From Candidatus Woesearchaeota archaeon (lineage in GTDB: Archaea > Nanobdellota > Nanobdellia > SCGC-AAA011-G17 > JAGVZF01), in NCBI GenBank assembly GCA_018302785.1, contig JAGVZF010000034.1:1-57417 (forward strand): DNA of 57,417 nt, written 5' to 3'. The notes below the pieces were generated by a model, which saw nothing but the letters and a program-made list of their open reading frames with translations, searched no databases and was not told the origin of the DNA. Below are positions 1-8,991 of this stretch, one piece after another; position 1 is the stretch's first letter, and the number at the start of each line of letters is the position of its first letter. Both the position numbers and the translations under genes were made by a program.

Positions 1-35
1 ATCCATTTTATCTTTCTCTTGTTAAGTTTCTTCAT
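1..35 (-). CDS. Partial transposase N-terminus (IS481-like?), runs off left edge
   Basis: The minus strand reads ATG at 35-33, then 11 codons giving MKKLNKRKIKW before the window ends. From memory, this basic start resembles the first helix of the helix-turn-helix of archaeal IS481-type transposases (KLNKRK-I-W-I). An AGGTT stretch lies a few bases before the ATG, inside a hairpin. Only a dozen residues are visible, so the family is a guess and a small DNA-binding protein is equally possible. Confidence 0.35.
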   Translation of the reverse strand, partial: MKKLNKRKIKW

Positions 36-60
36 AAGAACCTGCTCTACAGCAGGTCTT
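36..60. repeat. Inverted repeat (hairpin) just before the left-edge ORF
   Basis: ACCTGCT (40-46) and AGCAGGT (51-57) pair perfectly around a 4-nt loop. AAG (36-38) and CTT (58-60) extend the stem past one bulged A. On the minus strand the hairpin covers the AGGTT ribosome-binding-like sequence of the adjacent ORF. This could be an element end or a structure limiting transposase translation. Both roles are inferred. Confidence 0.5.
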
Positions 61-117
61 ATCTTTTTTACCGAGAGGACATTATTTCTGGATAAGACAA
101 ATTAAATCAAAACAGAA

Positions 118-128
118 AAATTTATATT
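118..128 (+). promoter_or_regulatory. TATA box for the 150-356 gene
   Basis: An AAATTTATATT element with an A-rich BRE-like stretch before it is centred about 27 bp upstream of the ATG at 150. That is the spacing expected for a leaderless or nearly leaderless archaeal transcript. Confidence 0.5.
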
Positions 129-149
129 GAATGAATAAGTATCTAATTT

Positions 150-356
150 ATGCGTAAAAAGCAAGATAATACATTATTCATCTTTATAATTTTAGTCATA
201 TTACTATTTATACTTCCTCTTACTTTTAACACACCAGAAAAATTAGGTATTCAAGCATCTCCACCAAAAGAAGCTTTAGCAGGATCAATAGTTCTGGTAA
301 CTCTAGCATTAATAATATATTTCTCAGAAAAAACATATAAATACAGTGTAGATTAA
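150..356 (+). CDS. Small two-helix membrane protein, function unknown
   Basis: This 68-residue protein starts MRKKQDN. It has one hydrophobic helix at about residues 9-27 and a second at about 43-59, joined by a short Pro/Lys-rich loop. The basic start suggests the N-terminus stays in the cytoplasm. The TATA box about 27 bp upstream supports expression and the start. It is followed immediately by the convergent tRNA-Gly gene. I recognise no family. Confidence 0.6.
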   Translation: MRKKQDNTLFIFIILVILLFILPLTFNTPEKLGIQASPPKEALAGSIVLVTLALIIYFSEKTYKYSVD

Positions 357-358
357 AA

Positions 359-430
359 TGCGTCGGCGGAGATTTGAACTCCGGTCATCGGCTTGGAAGG
401 CCAATATTCTAACCACTGAACTACCAACGC
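359..430 (-). tRNA. tRNA-Gly (anticodon UCC)
   Basis: The minus strand folds into a full cloverleaf. The acceptor stem GCGTTGG/CCGACGC has one G-U pair, and the anticodon arm is TTGGC-CTTCCAA-GCCGA. The T-arm is GGAG-TTCAAAT-CTCC, and A is the discriminator. The anticodon TCC reads GGA glycine codons. CCA is not encoded. There is no intron. Confidence 0.95.
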
Positions 431-452
431 ATAATAAAAGATCCAGAATTAA

Positions 453-466
453 ATATTATAAATCTT
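453..466 (-). promoter_or_regulatory. TATA box of tRNA-Gly
   Basis: On the minus strand, AGATTTATAATATT sits with its centre about 30 bp before the first base of the tRNA at 430, the usual archaeal tRNA promoter position. It lies in the short gap between the tRNA and the stop codon of the surface protein at 468. Confidence 0.55.
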
Positions 467-467
467 T

Positions 468-2900
468 CTAATCACTTTTTTTCTTGAATAAATAAAATCC
501 ACCAAGAAGGATAACTAAAATAACTATATTTAAATTACTAAAAAATGGTATATAAACTTCTCTTACTAAAGTACATTCTTTTGCAACAGTAGTTGAAACT
601 GGTGGATCAATAGGTGGATCTGTATCAACTATTGTTGTAGTCTCTTGATAAGTTCCAACATTGTCACCATTGCCATCATCTTGACATTCTGTTTTTGTCA
701 AAATAGTTTGTAATCCGGGCTGTATAGATAAACAAGCAGTACAATCATTACTACATTTAAAATAAGGTGGACTTGCACAATAACTATTAGGAGGATCACA
801 AATCTCTCCAATACTAGGCTCTAAAATATTATTGCCACATCTTCCTGCACATCCTGAAATATTAAACATGCACTGATTTGGATAACCATACTTAATACAG
901 TCTAATGTTCCACTTAAATATCCTAAATTACCACAACTCTTATTATCTAAGTCATGCCCAGGAATATTATTATCTAAACATCCATTAGGACCACAGTCAC
1001 ATTCTTCATTAATATCAATATCTTCATTCCAACATATTCCTCCATTAATATTATCAACTTGAATCCAATTACTAGAATTTATTCCAGAGCCAGTAATTTC
1101 ATTTATTTCTCCAACAAACATATATTCTAAATCATAATTCCCATCTTCAATAGTTTCATTAATATCATTAGGAGCATGATATTCAGTTGTCCATGTACTG
1201 CTTACAAATTGCTCATTACCAGCACTTAAATTAACATCTCCAGGAACATTATTTAATAAAGGTGGTAGTAAAACTTCTCCTGTTGAATTTCCAGTCATAT
1301 TATTAACTTCATTAATTAAGAAGTGAACATGCAAAGTATCACAATTTCCTATTGCTTTAACTCTAAACCTCAAATTCATAATTCCATAATGTAATAACGC
1401 ACCTTTATCATAAACATAATTATCATCAGTAGGATGTATTATACTAGCTTCTGCTAACGTACAACTACTTGGATTAACAACATTAACAGGAGCACTAATA
1501 TCTAGATTTCCTGTTTTTGCATGTACATTAGTACTTCCAAATTGAGCACCAGTAAACTTAACTGTAGTATCTCCATTTTTAGTTAAATTACTTAAAATAT
1601 TGACATTTCCAATATTAGTATTATCAACACTAAAGTAAATTATAGTCCCATCTGGTGCAGCATTTCCATTAGTTAAACAATTAGGAAATGGATTATTATT
1701 AATACAAGCACTAACTTGGACTTCAGCTTCTCCATTTACAAAAATAAAGCTTGGATTAATATTTATTTGAATTCCAGTTATACTAGGTAATGTATAATAA
1801 ACATTTTTAGTCCCATCTTGATTAGCAACATCACTTACAGCTCCCCCAATAATATACTTAATTTCATTTAAAGAAGCACTTGAATGTTTGTATCTAGAAA
1901 CTCCATTAGGCAATGCGTTATTTAAAGTAACATCACTCCATGTAGGATTAACATTATCAAAACAAGCTCCATATATTTTATTTCCATAACTTATATATCC
2001 ATATTTTCCAATACAAGAAACTCCATAACTTAAAATTGAACTAAAACTAGCATGATTCTTAATAGTTGCAGGTAAATTATTGCCTTGAACCCAACATCCA
2101 GGATCTCCAACATTATTACAAGAACTTCTCATATCACTTAATTTTTTTCTGTAAACTGTATTTCTAACACCATTATTATTTTCTCCTCCAAATAGATAAA
2201 CATATTTTACAGAATTAATTTCAATTATCTCTGCTGTATGCCTTGCTAACTCAATATTATTAATTCCATCTAATGTTATAGGAGTTGCAGTAGTCCATTG
2301 GTTAGAGAATCCTCCTGTAGAATTAATTTGATTCCATCTTACACTACTTACATAATTTCCAGGAATCCTACCACCTATTAAATAAACAACATTTCCATCT
2401 AAAACAGCAGCTAAATCTCTAACATCATTTTGATTACATCCATCACCAATAGTATTATCTAAATTGTAATATCCAAAACTCCAGTCAGATAATTCACCAG
2501 AGATATGATCTACTATTTTTGCATACTGTATTTGATTAGTACATCCACTTCCTGCAATAACATAAATATAAGCATCATTTCCATCTTCATAAATTAATGA
2601 TGCTTGATCTGCAGTGTCTGCCAGTCCAAAATTATTTCCAACATTCCAACTTAATATATTCCCATTAGGTTGAATTTCACTAATGTAGATTAAACTATCA
2701 CCACCACTTCCTGTATTAGAATCTCCATTTATAACATATAAAAAAGTCTTTCCTGTTACAGGACTTCTATAAGCTAAACTAGAGTGCATTACTCTGTTAC
2801 TGGGAAGTAAGCTTGTAGTTTCCTGCCAAGTTAATGAATAAACAATTGAAGAAGAATAAATCAAAATAACAAAATATAATATAAATATATAAACCTTCAT
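468..2900 (-). CDS. Secreted, membrane-anchored surface protein with kelch-like propeller and Ig-like domain
   Basis: The 810-residue protein has a signal peptide at about residues 1-22. A kelch-like beta-propeller region follows to about 380 (for example VYLFGGENNNG and VYLIGG). Next comes an invasin-type Ig-like domain at about 378-480 with an APDGT motif, then a module containing IHPTDDNYVY, a Cys-rich region at about 650-760, and a C-terminal membrane helix ending in FKKKSD. From the Ig-like domain onward it parallels the neighbouring 755-residue protein, so the two are paralogues with different N-terminal halves. Many N-x-S/T sites make it a likely AglB glycosylation target. It is last in a three-gene minus-strand run, with an AGAGG ribosome site before the ATG. 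The biological role is not known; a surface adhesin or cell-contact protein is inferred. Confidence 0.8.
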   Translation of the reverse strand: MKVYIFILYFVILIYSSSIVYSLTWQETTSLLPSNRVMHSSLAYRSPVTGKTFLYVINGDSNTGSGGDSLIYISEIQPNGNILSWNVGNNFGLADTADQASLIYEDGNDAYIYVIAGSGCTNQIQYAKIVDHISGELSDWSFGYYNLDNTIGDGCNQNDVRDLAAVLDGNVVYLIGGRIPGNYVSSVRWNQINSTGGFSNQWTTATPITLDGINNIELARHTAEIIEINSVKYVYLFGGENNNGVRNTVYRKKLSDMRSSCNNVGDPGCWVQGNNLPATIKNHASFSSILSYGVSCIGKYGYISYGNKIYGACFDNVNPTWSDVTLNNALPNGVSRYKHSSASLNEIKYIIGGAVSDVANQDGTKNVYYTLPSITGIQININPSFIFVNGEAEVQVSACINNNPFPNCLTNGNAAPDGTIIYFSVDNTNIGNVNILSNLTKNGDTTVKFTGAQFGSTNVHAKTGNLDISAPVNVVNPSSCTLAEASIIHPTDDNYVYDKGALLHYGIMNLRFRVKAIGNCDTLHVHFLINEVNNMTGNSTGEVLLPPLLNNVPGDVNLSAGNEQFVSSTWTTEYHAPNDINETIEDGNYDLEYMFVGEINEITGSGINSSNWIQVDNINGGICWNEDIDINEECDCGPNGCLDNNIPGHDLDNKSCGNLGYLSGTLDCIKYGYPNQCMFNISGCAGRCGNNILEPSIGEICDPPNSYCASPPYFKCSNDCTACLSIQPGLQTILTKTECQDDGNGDNVGTYQETTTIVDTDPPIDPPVSTTVAKECTLVREVYIPFFSNLNIVILVILLGGFYLFKKKSD

Positions 2901-2938
2901 TTTTCCTCTTTTATTATAATGATAAAATTAATTGAAAT

Positions 2939-5206
2939 TTAAACCTTTCTAATTCTCTTTTTATTTTTAGTTTTTACAAAGAAATAATAAATTGAAATTA
3001 ATGCCAAAACCATTAAAACATTTAATGGAGTAAAAAATGGAATATCTACTTCACTTATTAATGTACATTCTTTTGGTGTAGTTCTTTGAGTTCCTGGAAT
3101 TGCTTGATTAGTAATAATATTAACTTGTACAATAGTTTCATCATAAACTCCTACATTGTCTCCATTGCCATCATCCCTGCAAGGGGTTCTTGTTAAAATT
3201 GTTTTAGTATTTCCATCTAAGCCAATACACCTCTTACAGTTACTATTACAAACTAAATAATTAGTATTACTACAATAACTTCCTGGAGGATCACAACCTT
3301 CATCTCCTTCTACATCACCATCTCCGCAAACAGGATTTCCAGGACCTCCACCTCCGCCAGTAGTACATTGTGAAGTGTCAAATTCACATTGTTGACTTGA
3401 ATAGCCTGCATCATAACAATCTAATTGTCCCCCTGTAAACGGAGGTACATGATTTATACCTGTACATTGCTTACCATTTAAATCATCTCCCGGGGGATTT
3501 AAACAATCTCCATCAGGACCACAATCACATTCCTCATTTTCACTTGCTTGAATAATACCATTACCACAATTTGGTTTAGCCTCATCATTAACTTGAATCC
3601 AATTATCTGCATCTCGTGTTATACTTGAATCTTCCATCACAGTTGCAGTAAATGTATATTCAATATCTTCATCTTCTGGAGCAACATCGCCAGTTCTATA
3701 CTCAGTTCTCCATGTTGCCAAATATTCTTGATTGCCATTATCCAAATTAATTGGAGCTAACCCAGTTATATATTGACTTGAATCTTTAACGCCTGCATTC
3801 TCATTAAAATCAAAAATTTCTAACTTTAATCTTTTTGAACCACAATTTCCTTGAGTATAAACTCTTAACCGCACATTTTGATCTTTATTTAGTGTTTCAC
3901 CATCAGGATATACATAATTATCATCTGTTGGGTGAATAATATGAGCTTGTACAATCCTACATTGTGTTGAATAAGGCGGTAATTGAATATAATTAGTAGA
4001 TCTGACTGCATTACCATCTACTACTGCTTTAAATGCATATTCCCATTCCAAATCCCCACCAGCACCATCTTCTATCGCATCACCTAAATCAAATCTATGT
4101 TGCACAGTCCATATTCTATCTATAGTTTGTGGATTCTGATTAATTGTAACTAGTGGTGGCGGACTAGTAAACACACTTACATCATTTTCCTCTGTTGCTG
4201 GCCCAGGAACAATATTGTCCATTTCCCATATTTGATAATTTACATTTTTTCCAACACAATTATTTGCAGTAAATCTAAACTTGACATCGGTACCTGCTAA
4301 AACTACCTGTCCAGAAGGTATTATATTTCCTTGAACAGTTGTATCTCTAATTTCTACATTACTTATAACACAACTAGATTGTAGTGTAACTGTAATAGTT
4401 TTTAATCTATTGACACTTCCAGCGATTGCGTGAATATCTCCACTTCCTGGCTGATTCCCAGAAGTAAAGGTTACCGTTGCTATCCCATTTACAGTTTGAG
4501 CAGATCCAGAACTTAGACTTCCAATATTTGCACCTATAGGTACAATATTAGCAATATTAAAATTAACAACAGTACCATCTGGTGCACCATTTCCATTCGC
4601 AACACAATTAATATCTAAATCATTATTAATACAAACAGTAGCTCTTACAGCAGCTGTATTACCTCCAATTTGTAAAGTATCAGGATTAACACTTAAGTGA
4701 ATTTGGCTTATACCAGAAGCTATTGGACCTGGTACTGAACAGCATACTTTTGTTGAATAAGGACTACTACAATCTCCAACATGAGCATTAGTTATAGAAG
4801 ATATTTCAGCCACACATTTATAAGTAGAACCTAAACTATTACAATCTGTTGCATATAAACAGCTAGCAGAAGTACCATCATTAGTAGATAAACAAGCTTT
4901 TTGATTATAATTACCCATACTATTTTCTTCAACATGAGCATTAGTTATAGAAGATAATACTAAAACAGTAGCTCCATTAGCTTGACATGTATTCATTAGA
5001 TTAGATCCTGTACAACAAACTAATGTCTGATAGTTATTTTGACTAGCCAATTCAGCATGAGCATTTGTATTTCCAGATGCTTTAAACAATAAAACTTCCC
5101 CAGAACTACAACTAGATTTAAAAGAACAACTATTTAATTGAGCAGCATCTACAAAACTAAGTATTAAAAAGCTAAAAATAATAAAAATTAAGAAAAATTT
5201 TCTCAT
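2939..5206 (-). CDS. Secreted, membrane-anchored Cys-rich surface protein with NAHV repeats
   Basis: The 755-residue protein has a signal peptide at about residues 1-21. Three short Cys repeats follow at about 25-160, each with T-N-A-H-V/A then a Tyr-rich stretch and VCC or a Cys. Next are an Ig-like domain at about 165-275 (APDGT again), two related beta modules (the second with IHPTDDNYVY), a Cys-rich CDCGPDG region at about 550-690, and a membrane helix near 728-746 after IPFFTPLN. The C-terminal two thirds are paralogous to the 810-residue protein downstream. It starts one base after the stop of the 202-residue gene, which argues for a shared mRNA. Likely exported through Sec, anchored by its tail and glycosylated. 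Function unknown. Confidence 0.8.
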   Translation of the reverse strand: MRKFFLIFIIFSFLILSFVDAAQLNSCSFKSSCSSGEVLLFKASGNTNAHAELASQNNYQTLVCCTGSNLMNTCQANGATVLVLSSITNAHVEENSMGNYNQKACLSTNDGTSASCLYATDCNSLGSTYKCVAEISSITNAHVGDCSSPYSTKVCCSVPGPIASGISQIHLSVNPDTLQIGGNTAAVRATVCINNDLDINCVANGNGAPDGTVVNFNIANIVPIGANIGSLSSGSAQTVNGIATVTFTSGNQPGSGDIHAIAGSVNRLKTITVTLQSSCVISNVEIRDTTVQGNIIPSGQVVLAGTDVKFRFTANNCVGKNVNYQIWEMDNIVPGPATEENDVSVFTSPPPLVTINQNPQTIDRIWTVQHRFDLGDAIEDGAGGDLEWEYAFKAVVDGNAVRSTNYIQLPPYSTQCRIVQAHIIHPTDDNYVYPDGETLNKDQNVRLRVYTQGNCGSKRLKLEIFDFNENAGVKDSSQYITGLAPINLDNGNQEYLATWRTEYRTGDVAPEDEDIEYTFTATVMEDSSITRDADNWIQVNDEAKPNCGNGIIQASENEECDCGPDGDCLNPPGDDLNGKQCTGINHVPPFTGGQLDCYDAGYSSQQCEFDTSQCTTGGGGGPGNPVCGDGDVEGDEGCDPPGSYCSNTNYLVCNSNCKRCIGLDGNTKTILTRTPCRDDGNGDNVGVYDETIVQVNIITNQAIPGTQRTTPKECTLISEVDIPFFTPLNVLMVLALISIYYFFVKTKNKKRIRKV

Positions 5207-5207
5207 T

Positions 5208-5816
5208 TTATGACGTTTGTATCATTGTCGCACAAAATAATTGTTGAGATTTTATTTCCTTCAAGTAAAATTGACCTGGAGATACACATTCACATTCACA
5301 TGTATCTCCATCTGAACAAGCTCCAGAAGAGCTACTAGTACAAGATTCTGAACCCTGTGCAATTGTCCCACCACTACATTCTGGGTATAAATTACCATTG
5401 CAACCCCATTGACAAGTTGCAGATGATTGACAAAAAGAATTACAATTACTAGCACATTGGGCAGCACTACATCCAGTATATCTTTTTGATATAGAACCTT
5501 GACCCGGACATGCAGTTTGTTGTGTTGTGCAAATACCATTATTTACACAAATCTTTGGAGAATTAGTCCCCATATCTTTAAAACTAATATCTTGACTGTC
5601 TATTCTATCTGCATCCAATCCCGAGCTAATCCCATCATTATCTCTAGTCCATATTGTAGATGGATTAGGCAACCCTTGAACCTCTGTATATGTATGTCCA
5701 AACTCAGAAGGATTATTTGTACCATAAGCTAATACAAAAATAACAGCTCCAAAGCCAATTAAAAATAGAGTTAATATATATAAATGCCTTTTCTCAATTT
5801 TAAAAGTAAATTTCAT
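5208..5816 (-). CDS. Exported Cys-rich small surface protein
   Basis: The 202-residue protein has a basic start, then one hydrophobic helix at about residues 12-31 that acts as signal peptide or anchor. The rest should be outside the cell. It carries about 20 cysteines from residue 90 on, including CASNCNSFC and CECEC clusters, suggesting several disulfides. A GAGGTGG ribosome-binding sequence lies just before the ATG. It is first in the run 5208-5816, 2939-5206, 468-2900. The segment GLDADRIDSQDIS resembles a short repeat seen in many fibre-like surface proteins. No family recognised. Confidence 0.75.
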   Translation of the reverse strand: MKFTFKIEKRHLYILTLFLIGFGAVIFVLAYGTNNPSEFGHTYTEVQGLPNPSTIWTRDNDGISSGLDADRIDSQDISFKDMGTNSPKICVNNGICTTQQTACPGQGSISKRYTGCSAAQCASNCNSFCQSSATCQWGCNGNLYPECSGGTIAQGSESCTSSSSGACSDGDTCECECVSPGQFYLKEIKSQQLFCATMIQTS

Positions 5817-5861
5817 ATTCCCACCTCATTTTTTCCATCATAAAGCTAATAATTACCTTAT

Positions 5862-8390
5862 TTAAATCTTTTTCTTTTTAAAGGCATAATCTATTTGCTT
5901 TCTAGTCCAACCTTGTCTTAATAATACTAAAATAATTTTGTCTTTTTTAATACCTTTTGCTAAACTTTGATTAATATAATTCTTTAAATTATAGAAATCT
6001 TGGGTATTATTAAATAAAGAACTTTTCTCCTCACTACTATTTTCTTTTTTAATAAATCTCTTTAAATTTCCAGGTCCATCTGTAAAGAATAAATAATAAA
6101 TAATTAAAACAACAAACAAAATAATAATATATAGTATCCAATTTATTTTTACTTTCCTACAATCAACAGGACAACTATCAGCAGTCTCACTTTCACTACA
6201 AATATTATCTCCACATTCAACTTCATTTATAACATCTTCCTTATTAGCTCTTAAAAGAAAAGTCTTTCCATAACTTGTTATATCATCACCTTTATAAGAA
6301 TAAGCGATTTCACCACCCCCAAGATTCTCAAATAATAAAGCAATATTTTCTTTATCTTGTGTAGCCCCTCCATTGATAACATTAACAAGTTCTATATTGT
6401 TCACAACATCACTTAAATCCTCAACAACTAAGTAATTATCATCAAAATTTAACTCTTTTTTAACAACTACATAACTATCATCTGCTCCTCCTATATAAGT
6501 AACTTCAACTAATACTATTTTACCTTGTATTAGTAAATCTTTATTATAATTATAAACTTCATTTACAGAATCTTTACTATATTTACTTACAATATCTCTA
6601 TTAATATCATCAATTAAAGGATAAATATTTTGTTCTTCAACCTTAACATTTATTCTACTAGGAATAACATTTCTTATATTTCTTACAGAATCATAAATCC
6701 TAGTATATCTAGACTGATTAGTTTCATTTCCTAAAGACCTAAATTCATTTTCTAATAAATTCAAATTATTTTTTGAGCTGTCAATTATATCATTAAATCC
6801 TAATAAATCATAAAATTCAAATATTTCTGGAGTTACATTTGCAAAATAATTTTCAGCGTCTCTAATTTTAAGTCTTGTATCATTAATATAATCTCCTAGT
6901 GAATTTTCATATCCTACAACTTTAACATTAATAGTTTCTAAATTACTTTTAGCTCCTGTTGTATCTGTAACTATTAAAGAAATTGTATAATTCCCATAAC
7001 TAGCAAATGAATAATTAGTTACAGCCCCAAATTTTGTTATATTTCCAAAATACCATGTATAATTAGTAATATTTCCAAGAGTTGATGTTGAGTCTCTTCC
7101 ATCAACAATAAAAGATTCTCCTAATCCAACTCTTTCCGAATTAACTCTTATTCTTGCAATTGGGATTTCTCTTACAGAAAAATCAATAGAATTAGAATTA
7201 ATTCCATTAAGCATTAACTTTAATGAATAATTTCCTCTTGTTAAAGGAGTTCTTAATGAATTAAACTTATTTAAGTTTAATCTAGCAATTCCATTATAAG
7301 ATAAAGAATCTCCAATAGAATTTAATTTATACATCCTATCAAATTTATTAACAGAATCCATTCTTACTAAAACACTTTGTATGTTAAAAGTAGAACTTCC
7401 TTTAGTGTAAAATGCAATAGGAACTATACATAAAGTGTCAGCACATCTGTTTAAATAATCTTCAAATCTATTTTTAATTTTCTCATTAGTGATTGATACA
7501 AATCCATCCAATTCATCTGAATATTTAACAGGTCTTACACTTAAATAATAGAAATTAGAAACGGCTCCAAATTTCTTTGGCAGTTCATAATAAACAGTAC
7601 CTGCAAACCCAGTCTTAGAATAAATACATACCCTATAATTTCCATCAATTATATTAGTAATATTTACTGTACAAGAAGTAATATTATAATTATTATTGTT
7701 TAATAAACTTTCATCTGCATCACACTCTTTAGTATCTAAGCTTAAATACAAATTACCCCCATCAATAATCTTCTTTGCTTTAGCATATAATATGATATCA
7801 ATACTATCATAAAGTTCATTCAAACTTAAATTCAAGTCTTCACAAAATCTATCTATAGAATTTCCTCTTAAGTCAACAGAACTATCAGGAGTTTGATTTA
7901 TAGAAAATCCATTTTGAGTAACTTCATTTTCTAAGCCAATCCTTTCTCCTTTTAGAGCCCAATCAAAAATTCTATCATCACCAACATCTAATTTTAACTT
8001 TACATTACTTCCAGTTAAATTAATATAAAATTGATTTACAGTAGCTAAACTAGATGGAATTGAAAACCCAAATAATTTCATAGTATCTATATTAAAGCTA
8101 CCACTACTAAAAGAATCTCCATCAAACTGATAATTCCTAGAAATAACACTATAATTTACTCCATTAGCATTAAAAAAATCAGATATTTTTATGATGCTTA
8201 CGTTATTATTATTTATTAAAGCTAAAATACTAGAATTTGTACTAACATTTTGGCCTAAACTTAAATTTAAATATCCATTAAAACTTTGATTAGTACTATA
8301 CAAATTTGAATCTAAAGCTAAATTTAAATCTATGGCATAAACAGAATCTATAATCAATAACAAGAATAAAAATACTACTCCTCTTTTCAT
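5862..8390 (-). CDS. Large membrane surface protein with PKD domain and cytoplasmic DPANN-type tail
   Basis: The 842-residue protein has a signal peptide at about residues 1-19. A long beta-rich extracellular part contains a PKD domain at about 425-490 (VDGRDSTSTLGN, then GNYTISLIVTD). A Cys motif CGDNICSESETADSC lies near residue 725, a membrane helix at about 747-767, and a charged cytoplasmic tail at about 770-842. The tail ends in a small helical module (LRQGWTRKQIDYAF) common in DPANN membrane proteins. Asn-x-Ser/Thr sites are very frequent. It lies upstream of the three-gene surface operon, but a 45-bp gap and that operon's own ribosome site leave co-transcription open. Confidence 0.75.
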   Translation of the reverse strand: MKRGVVFLFLLLIIDSVYAIDLNLALDSNLYSTNQSFNGYLNLSLGQNVSTNSSILALINNNNVSIIKISDFFNANGVNYSVISRNYQFDGDSFSSGSFNIDTMKLFGFSIPSSLATVNQFYINLTGSNVKLKLDVGDDRIFDWALKGERIGLENEVTQNGFSINQTPDSSVDLRGNSIDRFCEDLNLSLNELYDSIDIILYAKAKKIIDGGNLYLSLDTKECDADESLLNNNNYNITSCTVNITNIIDGNYRVCIYSKTGFAGTVYYELPKKFGAVSNFYYLSVRPVKYSDELDGFVSITNEKIKNRFEDYLNRCADTLCIVPIAFYTKGSSTFNIQSVLVRMDSVNKFDRMYKLNSIGDSLSYNGIARLNLNKFNSLRTPLTRGNYSLKLMLNGINSNSIDFSVREIPIARIRVNSERVGLGESFIVDGRDSTSTLGNITNYTWYFGNITKFGAVTNYSFASYGNYTISLIVTDTTGAKSNLETINVKVVGYENSLGDYINDTRLKIRDAENYFANVTPEIFEFYDLLGFNDIIDSSKNNLNLLENEFRSLGNETNQSRYTRIYDSVRNIRNVIPSRINVKVEEQNIYPLIDDINRDIVSKYSKDSVNEVYNYNKDLLIQGKIVLVEVTYIGGADDSYVVVKKELNFDDNYLVVEDLSDVVNNIELVNVINGGATQDKENIALLFENLGGGEIAYSYKGDDITSYGKTFLLRANKEDVINEVECGDNICSESETADSCPVDCRKVKINWILYIIILFVVLIIYYLFFTDGPGNLKRFIKKENSSEEKSSLFNNTQDFYNLKNYINQSLAKGIKKDKIILVLLRQGWTRKQIDYAFKKKKI

Positions 8391-8425
8391 ATCTAAATAC
8401 TGAAATTTTTTATTTATAAACCTTA

Positions 8426-8941
8426 TTATTTATTTTTAATTATAGTTTTTCCTTTTTTATTAGGCATTATAATAACTTCATAATCTTTAAATTTATCCTT
8501 TATATTTTTATCCTTAAAATATCTATCCAGAACTAAAGCTAAGGCACTGACTTCACTATGTGGTTGATTTATTACACTTAAATTATAATCCACTAAAGAA
8601 TAAACTTCTCCAGGAACTTTTTCTCCACCTACAATAATTAATAAATTTTTATCTTTAATTTTATCTATTAAATCTTCAAAATTTTCTCCATAAACAGTTA
8701 AATGAACCTTAATCCCATTAAAAGACTTTATAAAACTTCTATAATTCTCTATATATTTAATAGAAAAATTTCCTCCAAATTTCTTAACTACTTTTTTAAT
8801 ACTTTCTTCAAATTTACTGTCTTTTTGACCACTATAATATAAATTATCAGCTAAAAAGGCTCTTGCAGCCAAAGCTAAATGAGTGTCTAATCTATAGTCT
8901 CTATGTATTCTATGGCCTATCTTTAAAACAGAAACTTCCAT
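8426..8941 (-). CDS. trm56: tRNA (cytidine-56-2'-O)-methyltransferase, aTrm56
   Basis: The 171-residue SPOUT-family enzyme methylates the 2'-O of C56 in the T-loop of archaeal tRNAs, using S-adenosylmethionine. Hallmarks are the N-terminal LKIGHRIHRDYRLDTHLALA region and the knotted cofactor-binding part GGEKVPGEVY followed by NQPHSEVSALALVLDRYF. The length matches the family. It is divergent from secF with about 50 bp between the two starts, so the two promoters lie back to back. The family is restricted to archaea, which helps place the organism. Confidence 0.92.
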   Translation of the reverse strand: MEVSVLKIGHRIHRDYRLDTHLALAARAFLADNLYYSGQKDSKFEESIKKVVKKFGGNFSIKYIENYRSFIKSFNGIKVHLTVYGENFEDLIDKIKDKNLLIIVGGEKVPGEVYSLVDYNLSVINQPHSEVSALALVLDRYFKDKNIKDKFKDYEVIIMPNKKGKTIIKNK

Positions 8942-8956
8942 AAAACTACTAATTAA

Positions 8957-8971
8957 AAAGATTTTTAAATT
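8957..8971 (+). promoter_or_regulatory. BRE/TATA promoter of secF-secD
   Basis: AAAAGATTTTTAAAT on the plus strand is centred about 27 bp before the secF ATG at 8992. No ribosome-binding sequence sits between them, so a leaderless mRNA is likely. Confidence 0.55.
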
Positions 8972-8991
8972 GTTTCTTTCTCTTTTTATTC

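Noticed and set aside
5261-5539. A 92-residue minus-strand ORF inside the 202-residue Cys-rich gene
   Set aside because: It is a shadow of the Cys-rich frame: biased Val/Leu composition, no ribosome site, and fully inside a gene with a signal peptide and a strong ribosome site.
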